The notes under the pieces are model-generated. The model ran no database searches. It was not told the origin of the DNA and worked only from the letters and a program-made list of their open reading frames with translations. From Providencia hangzhouensis (GTDB taxonomy: Bacteria; Pseudomonadota; Gammaproteobacteria; Enterobacterales; Enterobacteriaceae): a stretch of 64,000 nt of DNA. The position numbers and the translations under genes were made by a program. Where the stretch lies: contig NZ_CP135052.1 in the NCBI RefSeq assembly GCF_029193595.2, positions 2,170,001-2,234,000 of the forward strand, written 5' to 3'. Of the stretch, positions 57,538 through 64,000 are shown piece after piece; positions within the stretch are counted from its first letter, which is position 1, and each line of letters starts with the position of its first letter.

Positions 57538-59877
57538 TTATTTTTTAGGAATAGAAGTTCCCCAGTCCATGTAATCTTTAGGGGGTTCCAACTTCAGGAT
57601 GAAATGCTGTTCAGGCTTGGCTTTTGGGGCTAAAGGCACTGACGGCGGGGTTGCGAAGGAAATGCCACCGCGTACAAATTGTTTGAAAGTCCCACTCTTG
57701 GCGACACCACCAGTTAAACCAAATGAGAAATTAAAACCGGAAGATTGCCAAAATTCTGTATTATTGCGAATGAGATATTGGTATTCCTTGCCAATGCGTG
57801 TGGCAACATATACGCGATCGGAAAGCTCTCCCAAATATAGACCTGTAACAACACCGACTTCTAGGCCTCTGAATAAAATAGGCGTGCCAACTTGAACGGA
57901 GCCGACATCACTCGCATCAAGGTAAATAGTTAAACCGTCTAGATAACGCGAGTCTGTAATATTTGCAGCTTGTAATTCAAATTGATAACGGCTTTTATTA
58001 TTACGTCCTGGCTCTGCACTAATATAGGGTTGTAATATGCTATCTAAATTATTTAAACCCGCAGGGGATAATTCAGGTGTTACAACTGCGAAACGGCTTC
58101 CTAACCGGGTAAAAGCACTGACATATTCAGGGTATAGAATGGCTTTTGCTTGTACTTCACGTTTATCAGATGACAATTTTAATGATTCAATTTGGCCAAT
58201 ATTGATGCCCAAATAACGGATAGGCATGCCTTCTGAGAGTTTTGATGCATCAAATGTTGTTAATGTAATGATGCTTCCTATTGCTTTCGCGGAGGTTTCA
58301 TTTGGATAAAGTGTGTGTTGGCGAGCAGTATTGGCAACACCTCCATCCAGGTTATCAAAGCTAATTGCACCGCTAATGGCTCGGCTCAGCGGTGCCGCTT
58401 GAACGGTTAAACCATTACCATTAAGTTGAACTTTTGCACCACCTTCAGCCCAAAATACACTGTTTTCAGTGAGTAAGTGAAGATATTCATTTGAGATATT
58501 TACATTGATCGCAAACCCAGCCTTGGTCGGTTTAATGGCAATTATTTTGCCGACTGCAAATTGGCGATAAAGAACAACAGAGCCTGCCTGAATGTCTGGT
58601 AATGTTGTGGTATTGAGAGTGATAGTTGTGGGTGGTAAAGCCCCTAAAATACCCGCTTTTGCATTATCATCACTACGATATAAAGGAAAAGTTTCTGGGA
58701 GTTTTTCTTGGCTTTGTCCTGCTATCAGATGAATACCACCATCTAACCACTCTTGGGGAGTAGCTCCTTGGAATTGTAATCCATTAAGACCTAATTGGAT
58801 ATCCACTCGGCTATTAGCAACAAACTTGCTGTCTTCTCGAACAAGATGTTGGAACTCATCATATATCAGGATATTAAAATTTACTTTCTCAGTTGCTAAG
58901 TGACGCTGTAACACCTCACCAATTTGAATGCCCTTATAAACAATAGGTTGGCCTTTATCGACGCCATAAGTGTCATGTGCCCAAAGTGTTAGCAACAGGG
59001 GGTCTTTACCATCTTGTTCTGCGGTTTGGGCTATTTTTTTACTGTCTTGTAGGACAAATTTTTGCCCTTCTTCTGCTTGTGGGCTGTCTTGTGGTGAATC
59101 AAAAGCAATGGCGCCATTTATAACAGCAGAAAGGCTTTCCATTTTTACGCTAGCGCCAGATTTAAGGTCAAAGCTGCCTTGTAGCCCTGACACATTCCAA
59201 AACTGGCTCTCTTTACGGACCAAGTGAACATAAGGTTTTTTGACAACGGCAGAAATGGAAACCCCTTGGTTATCAGGCAAAATGGTGTAGTCTGAAATAT
59301 AACCAACAGGGACTTTCCGGTAATAAATAGGCGAGTTTTCATTCAGTGAGCCTAAATCTGGAGCAGTCAGGTGAATAAGTAATTCACCTTTATCAATGTC
59401 TAGCTGCGGTGGTGTGTCTTGTGCAACAAAAGAGAACTGTTCTGTTCCTGTGCTTGGTAACATACCAATGTAATTTCCACCAACTAAAGCATCAAGACCA
59501 GAAACACCCGCTAACGATGCTTTGGGGGTCACTAACCAAAATTTAGTCCCTGAATTTAAGGCTGGCCGCATATCTTTATTCACACTAGCAGTGACAATGA
59601 TGGTTTTCATATTTTTACTGATAGCAACGGATTGTACTAAACCTACTTCAACCCCTTGATACCGGATAGGCGTTCTATTGGCGACGACTCCAGGTGCGGA
59701 TGTAAACTCAATAGTGATATCCGTTCCTCGTTCAGCCCAATGTTGAAACAAAAGCCAGCCTGCAATGAAAATAGCGACTAAAGGCAATAGCCAGAAAGGC
59801 GAAATTTGCCTGCGTTTGCGTAATATGGCTTCTGATATTTCTTCAGAGGGTTCATTTTGTAGGTTTTGATTTTCCAT
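57538..59877 (-). CDS. letB: MCE-domain lipid transport tunnel protein LetB (YebT)
   Basis: A 779-residue protein with one N-terminal inner-membrane segment (about 31-46, FWLLPLVAIFIAGWLL) followed by six MCE domains, each opening with a strand and a GTPIRYQGVEVG-like motif (starts near residues 54, 165, 295, 410, 535 and 665). As a hexamer it forms a stacked tunnel from the inner toward the outer membrane for lipid movement. E. coli LetB is longer (877 residues) and has seven MCE domains, so this version appears to lack one ring. The start overlaps letA by 26 bp. Confidence 0.93.
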   Translation of the reverse strand: MENQNLQNEPSEEISEAILRKRRQISPFWLLPLVAIFIAGWLLFQHWAERGTDITIEFTSAPGVVANRTPIRYQGVEVGLVQSVAISKNMKTIIVTASVNKDMRPALNSGTKFWLVTPKASLAGVSGLDALVGGNYIGMLPSTGTEQFSFVAQDTPPQLDIDKGELLIHLTAPDLGSLNENSPIYYRKVPVGYISDYTILPDNQGVSISAVVKKPYVHLVRKESQFWNVSGLQGSFDLKSGASVKMESLSAVINGAIAFDSPQDSPQAEEGQKFVLQDSKKIAQTAEQDGKDPLLLTLWAHDTYGVDKGQPIVYKGIQIGEVLQRHLATEKVNFNILIYDEFQHLVREDSKFVANSRVDIQLGLNGLQFQGATPQEWLDGGIHLIAGQSQEKLPETFPLYRSDDNAKAGILGALPPTTITLNTTTLPDIQAGSVVLYRQFAVGKIIAIKPTKAGFAINVNISNEYLHLLTENSVFWAEGGAKVQLNGNGLTVQAAPLSRAISGAISFDNLDGGVANTARQHTLYPNETSAKAIGSIITLTTFDASKLSEGMPIRYLGINIGQIESLKLSSDKREVQAKAILYPEYVSAFTRLGSRFAVVTPELSPAGLNNLDSILQPYISAEPGRNNKSRYQFELQAANITDSRYLDGLTIYLDASDVGSVQVGTPILFRGLEVGVVTGLYLGELSDRVYVATRIGKEYQYLIRNNTEFWQSSGFNFSFGLTGGVAKSGTFKQFVRGGISFATPPSVPLAPKAKPEQHFILKLEPPKDYMDWGTSIPKK

Positions 59878-61078
59878 AAGAATCCCAAATTAAACGGCTA
59901 TCTAACCACTCAACAGCCAAAATTGTTAAAATAACGGCTGAACCAAAATACAGTGCGGCTGGCCCCATAGTAAAAGACATGAGTTGATCACGGTTAACGA
60001 GTGTCATCATCAAGGCGATGACAAATAAATCTAGCATTGACCAACGACCAATCCACGAAACAAACCTAAGTAATTTCATACGTAAAATAGGGTCAGTATT
60101 GCTTTTTAAATGGATAGAAAACAGTAGCAATATCATAATAATAATCTTAATAAATGGAACCAGTATACTGGCGATGAATACAATAACTGCGATTGGCCAG
60201 TTACCTGAATCAATTAAAGAGACAACCCCAGAATAAATGGTGTCTTCTAAGCGCTGTCCATTGAGATAAAAAATAGAGATTGGCATTAAATTAGCAGGAA
60301 ACAATAACACCATGGCAGCAATTAGTGCGGCCCAAGTTTTTTGTAAGCTATAAGGTTCCCGATAATGAAGAGGGCGATGACATCGTTTGCATTTCCCATT
60401 CCAATTTGCGGGCCCAGTGTAATGGCAAGCCGTGCAAGTTAGCGAGTTATCTTGTACTTTTTTATTATTGATGGGATAAAATTTTTGCCATAACTCATCT
60501 AGGTTTATGTGGATGAGAATTAATAAACTGAGAATAGACATAGTAATAAAAGCCACTAAGCCATGCCCAATGAATACACTTGCATAATCTTGCATTTTAA
60601 TGGCGGCAATACCCAATGCTATTAGGTAAACATCTAACATAACCCATTCTTTGATGTGGCTTAACACTAAAAGAATAGGCCGGAGATTCAAATTGATATG
60701 CTGACCAATAGATAACAATAAAATTAAAATTGGTAATAATAAGGGGGCTGCAATAGCACAAAAAGCCACTATACTGGCAGTAAATGGATCCCCTTGTTGA
60801 TTAATTAAGCGTATACCTTCAATGACATTTGCATTAATTTGGCTTCCTAATAAATGAATAGAAATAAGGGGTTGCCAAAAAGCAATGGGAGCAAGCATCA
60901 GTAATGTGATAGCCAGTATTGATAAACGGTTGAGTGACCAAGAACGTCCATCATTAAGTTGACTAGAACAGCGAGGACAAACAACGACTTGTCGTACGTT
61001 GGCTCGAGGGGTTAGTAGCTTCTGATTGCAATGATTACAACGTTGAAAAAGCAAATCAGTGTGGTTAATGTAGTTCAT
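59852..61078 (-). CDS. letA: Inner-membrane protein LetA (YebS)
   Basis: A 408-residue PqiA-family membrane protein that works with LetB in lipid transport. Each half contains a zinc-ribbon-like Cys cluster (CNHC...CPRC near 15-40; CTACHY...CKRC near 215-240) followed by about four membrane segments, i.e. an internal duplication. It loads lipids to the LetB tunnel. It overlaps letB by 26 bp, indicating translational coupling. Confidence 0.93.
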   Translation of the reverse strand: MNYINHTDLLFQRCNHCNQKLLTPRANVRQVVVCPRCSSQLNDGRSWSLNRLSILAITLLMLAPIAFWQPLISIHLLGSQINANVIEGIRLINQQGDPFTASIVAFCAIAAPLLLPILILLLSIGQHINLNLRPILLVLSHIKEWVMLDVYLIALGIAAIKMQDYASVFIGHGLVAFITMSILSLLILIHINLDELWQKFYPINNKKVQDNSLTCTACHYTGPANWNGKCKRCHRPLHYREPYSLQKTWAALIAAMVLLFPANLMPISIFYLNGQRLEDTIYSGVVSLIDSGNWPIAVIVFIASILVPFIKIIIMILLLFSIHLKSNTDPILRMKLLRFVSWIGRWSMLDLFVIALMMTLVNRDQLMSFTMGPAALYFGSAVILTILAVEWLDSRLIWDSYGKSKPTK

Positions 61079-61210
61079 ATTGACTCATTTTAGGTGGTTA
61101 CCTAGATGTAATCTAGTGTAAAAAAATTTACCTCAAAGTGACAAATTGGTAACCTTAGGGCTACGCTTACAAACATTCGATTAATTGCTTGATTATTACA
61201 AGAAATAATT

Positions 61211-61693
61211 ATGGATAAAAAGAAGTATTATCTTGAACTTTCGGACAATCTCTCTGCATTACTTGCAGGTGAGTATGATTTAATTGCAACTTTAGCAAAT
61301 ACCAGTGCATTATTATATGAATATTTAGAAGGGGTTAACTGGGCTGGTTTTTATCTCAGTAATGGGCAAGAATTAGTTCTGGGTCCTTTCCAAGGTAAAG
61401 TTGCGTGTGTTCGAATTCCTTTTGGTAAAGGCGTTTGTGGTACAGCTTTTAGTAATAACCAAGTTCAGCGTATAGAAGATGTTCATGCCTTCCCAGGTCA
61501 TATTGCCTGTGATGCAGCAAGTAACGCTGAAATTGTGTTCCCTTTGGTAGTTAGTGGGCAAATTATCGGGGTTTTAGATATTGATAGCCCAAATATTAGC
61601 CAATTCGACCAAGAAGACGAAAAAGGGCTACAACACCTTGTAAACCAGTTGTGCCAACATCTGGCAATGTGTTCTATGCCTAAATATCACTAA
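61211..61693 (+). CDS. msrC: Free methionine-(R)-sulfoxide reductase MsrC
   Basis: A 160-residue GAF-domain enzyme reducing free methionine-R-sulfoxide. The three cysteines of the active site are at 66, 76 and 100, with the same spacing (10 and 24) as Cys84, Cys94 and Cys118 of E. coli. Conserved GVNWAGFYL, PFGKGVCGTAF and LDIDSPNISQFDQED are present. It is divergent from letA and upstream of proQ, the order seen in E. coli. Confidence 0.94.
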   Translation: MDKKKYYLELSDNLSALLAGEYDLIATLANTSALLYEYLEGVNWAGFYLSNGQELVLGPFQGKVACVRIPFGKGVCGTAFSNNQVQRIEDVHAFPGHIACDAASNAEIVFPLVVSGQIIGVLDIDSPNISQFDQEDEKGLQHLVNQLCQHLAMCSMPKYH

Positions 61694-61803
61694 ATAATGG
61701 TCAGTTAAATTAATAGTAACGTGGCAATTGTCAGCAACACGATTATAATGTCGGCTTGTTCATGCCCGTGAGGTTGGCAAAATCGTTGTTATCAGGAAAT
61801 TTC

Positions 61804-62493
61804 ATGGAAAATCAACCTAAGTTGAATAGTAGTAAAGAAGTTATCGCATTTCTAGCAGAGCGTTTTCCTCGCTGTTTTATCGCTGAAGGCGAAGCACGTC
61901 CGTTAAAAGTCGGAATTTTTCAAGATATCGTAGGATGCTTAAAAGAAGAAGATGGTATTAGCAAAACGCAATTGCGTTCTGCGTTACGCATGTATACTTC
62001 TAGCTGGCGTTATCTCTACGGTGTTAAAGAGGGCGCTAAACGCGTTGACTTAAATGGTGAAGATTGTGGTGAATTAGATGCAGAACATATTGCTCATGCG
62101 CGCCAACAATTAGCCGAGGCTAAAGCTCGCGTTCAAGCACAACGTGCTGAACAAAAAGCACAAAAACGTCCAGCAGCGAAAAAAGCGAGTGAGAAAACCC
62201 CTCGTAATCAAGATGCAGCTAAAGAAAAAACGCCTCGTCGCCGTCCGTCAGATAATAAAGAACGCTCGCAAAATACATCTGCTAAAGCCCCTCGTCGTAA
62301 TACACCTGCGCCAGAGCAAAATCTGAAATCAGTCACTGATATCAATACCCTTCAAATTGGTCAAACTTTGAAAGTGAAAGTCGGTACCAGTGTGATGGAC
62401 GCCTCTGTGCTGGAAATTGCGAAAGATGGTGTTAGGGTTCAATTGCCAACAGGGCTGGCAATGATTGTACGCGCGGAACATTTAAAGTTCTGA
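61804..62493 (+). CDS. proQ: RNA chaperone ProQ
   Basis: A 229-residue RNA-binding protein. The N-terminal FinO domain (1-120, [36 protein letters not shown]) is nearly identical to E. coli. A Lys/Arg/Pro/Ala-rich linker (about 125-175) and a C-terminal Tudor-like domain ([16 protein letters not shown] and on) follow. It binds structured sRNAs and mRNA 3' ends, including SdsR. ATG 61804 after AGGAAATTTC gives the E. coli start; an in-frame upstream ATG is ignored. prc lies 19 bp downstream. Confidence 0.96.
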   Translation: MENQPKLNSSKEVIAFLAERFPRCFIAEGEARPLKVGIFQDIVGCLKEEDGISKTQLRSALRMYTSSWRYLYGVKEGAKRVDLNGEDCGELDAEHIAHARQQLAEAKARVQAQRAEQKAQKRPAAKKASEKTPRNQDAAKEKTPRRRPSDNKERSQNTSAKAPRRNTPAPEQNLKSVTDINTLQIGQTLKVKVGTSVMDASVLEIAKDGVRVQLPTGLAMIVRAEHLKF

Positions 62494-62512
62494 TACGGAG
62501 GTCAATCAGGTC

Positions 62513-64000
62513 ATGAACAAACTTCTTAAAATTGCATTGGTGGTAAGTCTAGCGACTTTTGGCAGTGCAATAGCTAATACTCAAGCAGTGGCTCCGGTCA
62601 CTGCGGCTCAGTTACCTGTCTTAAAACAGAGTGCACAGCACGGTACTGTGAGTGAAAGGGTCACCTCTCGGTTTACTCGCTCACATTATCGCCAATTCGA
62701 TTTAGACAATGCGTTTTCTGGGAAGATATTTGATCGTTATCTCAATATGTTAGATTTCGGTCATAATGTTTTACTTCAATCCGATATTGACCAATACGCC
62801 AAAGATAAAGGCAAAGTGGGTCAGTGGCTTGAGGATGGCAAATTAGATACGTTCTATGACCTGTATAACCTGTCTCAGGAAAGACGTTTCGAGCGCTTTA
62901 AATATGCATTGGCTCGTTTAGAGCAACCCATCGATTTAAATGCGACTGATTCTATTGAAGTTGACCGTTCAAAATCACCATGGCCTAAAGATAAGCAAGA
63001 GCTTGATCGTCTATGGGACCAAAAAGTGCGTTATGATTGGTTGAATTTAAAACTATCAGGTAAAGATGATAAAGAAATCAAAGAGAAACTGACAAAACGC
63101 TATAATTTTGCGTTGCGGCGTTTAACGCAAGCGCAAAGTGAAGACGTTTTTCAATTGATAGTTAACTCTTTCGCTCGTGAAATTGATCCACACACAAGTT
63201 ATCTGTCGCCTCGTAATACTGAACAATTTAATTCAGAAATGAGCTTATCATTAGAAGGAATTGGTGCGGTATTACAGCAAGATGACGAAAATACGGTTAT
63301 TAACTCATTAGTTGCTGGGGGGCCAGCTGCTAAAAGTAAAGAGCTAAAAGTCGGCGATAAAATTATCGGTGTTGGCCAAACGGGTAAACCTATTGTTGAT
63401 GTGGTTGGCTGGCGCCTTGATGATGTGGTTGCTTTAATTAAAGGCCCGAAAGGAAGTAAAGTTCGGTTAGAAGTCGTTTCTGATACTAAAGGGGCGAAAC
63501 CTCATATTGTCACCATAGTTCGGGAGCAGATCCGACTGGAAGACCGAGCAGTCAAACTGACGATTAAACAGCAAGGTAAAGATAAAGTTGCTGTTTTAGA
63601 TATTCCTGGTTTTTATGTTGGTTTAACCAATGATGTTAAAACTCAATTGCAAAACTTGGCTAAAGATAATGTTTCCGCATTGGTTATTGATTTACGCGGT
63701 AATGGTGGTGGAGCATTAACCGAAGCGGTCTCTTTATCAGGTTTGTTTATTCCGAAAGGGCCAATTGTTCAAGTTCGTGATAATAACGGTCAAGTTCGCC
63801 AAGATATTGATGATGACGATGTTATTTATTATAAGGGGCCTCTTGTTGTTTTAGTCGACCGCTTTAGTGCATCCGCATCTGAGATTTTTGCTGCAGCAAT
63901 GCAAGATTATGGCAGAGCGATGATTGTTGGGGAACCGACCTTTGGTAAAGGAACTGTTCAGCAGCACCGTAGTTTGAGCCGTGTTTACGATCAAATGCTA
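62513..64000 (+). CDS. prc: Tail-specific protease Prc (3' end outside the window)
   Basis: At least 496 residues of a periplasmic carboxyl-terminal processing protease. A signal peptide (LLKIALVVSLATFGSAIA) is followed by the N-terminal helical domain, a PDZ domain (about 235-340, LEGIGAVLQQDDENTVI), and the protease domain, with Ser454 (SASASEIF) and Lys479 (FGKGTVQ) forming the catalytic dyad; the start of the dyad region is present. E. coli Prc is 682 residues, so about 190 are missing. It lies just after proQ as in E. coli. Confidence 0.96.
   Translation, partial: MNKLLKIALVVSLATFGSAIANTQAVAPVTAAQLPVLKQSAQHGTVSERVTSRFTRSHYRQFDLDNAFSGKIFDRYLNMLDFGHNVLLQSDIDQYAKDKGKVGQWLEDGKLDTFYDLYNLSQERRFERFKYALARLEQPIDLNATDSIEVDRSKSPWPKDKQELDRLWDQKVRYDWLNLKLSGKDDKEIKEKLTKRYNFALRRLTQAQSEDVFQLIVNSFAREIDPHTSYLSPRNTEQFNSEMSLSLEGIGAVLQQDDENTVINSLVAGGPAAKSKELKVGDKIIGVGQTGKPIVDVVGWRLDDVVALIKGPKGSKVRLEVVSDTKGAKPHIVTIVREQIRLEDRAVKLTIKQQGKDKVAVLDIPGFYVGLTNDVKTQLQNLAKDNVSALVIDLRGNGGGALTEAVSLSGLFIPKGPIVQVRDNNGQVRQDIDDDDVIYYKGPLVVLVDRFSASASEIFAAAMQDYGRAMIVGEPTFGKGTVQQHRSLSRVYDQML

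Noticed and set aside
1..64000. CRISPR arrays, tRNA or rRNA genes, insertion sequences
   Set aside because: No repeat-spacer arrays, cloverleaf genes, rRNA segments or transposase genes were recognised on reading through the window.

Overview
The window is a chromosomal segment of an AT-rich enterobacterium of the Morganellaceae, most likely Providencia. The host half keeps the gene content and order of the E. coli 40-41 min region (rlmA, mntP, yobD, manZYX, sdaA, nudL, pabB, yoaH, yebF, holE, ftnA, yobA-yebZ-yebY, sdsR, yebV, letB-letA, msrC, proQ, prc) with diverged proteins. Family and genus are inferred from protein similarity and base composition; no rRNA is present.

Bases 1 to about 36.0 kb are most of a temperate podovirus-type prophage. 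Its left end, presumably with the integrase, lies outside the window. Leftward early genes (1-4.0 kb) encode a Dam-type methylase, an AlpA-like HTH protein, RecT, RecE and a small overlapping protein. A repressor and a Cro-like gene diverge at 4.3-5.3 kb. Rightward early genes (5.4-10.5 kb) encode O-like and P-like replication proteins, RusA, several small phage proteins and an orphan membrane-anchored protein. The late genes (10.5-28.4 kb) encode terminase, portal, scaffold, capsid, cement, T7-like tail tube and nozzle proteins, and ejection proteins, in the order of the epsilon15/BPP-1 group. After them come an antirepressor module, accessory genes, a tailspike and a lysis cassette (two holins, endolysin, nested spanins).

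The regulatory layout is the most interesting part. The repressor has two HTH domains and no S24 autocleavage domain. A BRO-N antirepressor sits between the ejection genes and the tailspike, as in P22 immI, behind a P1-like leader. In that leader a short C4-type RNA ending in a terminator is complementary, in two ordered blocks, to the start of a small Icd/Ash-like ORF that overlaps the antirepressor gene. A 17-bp palindrome (ATAAACAA-N-TTGTTTAT) and an 11-mer (GTTTATCTTTT, seven exact copies, all intergenic) precede the transcription units of the prophage. There are boxA-like signals but no recognisable N or Q gene. A possible leftward short RNA lies just after terL.

From 36.1 kb onward are host genes: a glutathione peroxidase, a LysR regulator divergent from an aldo/keto reductase, a porin with a Fur-box-like promoter, a periplasmic broad-spectrum racemase, a YcdX-type phosphatase, a GNAT acetyltransferase, and then the conserved E. 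coli-like block. Notable regulatory RNAs are a yybP-ykoY manganese riboswitch before mntP and SdsR after yebY. LetB carries six MCE domains rather than the seven of E. coli.
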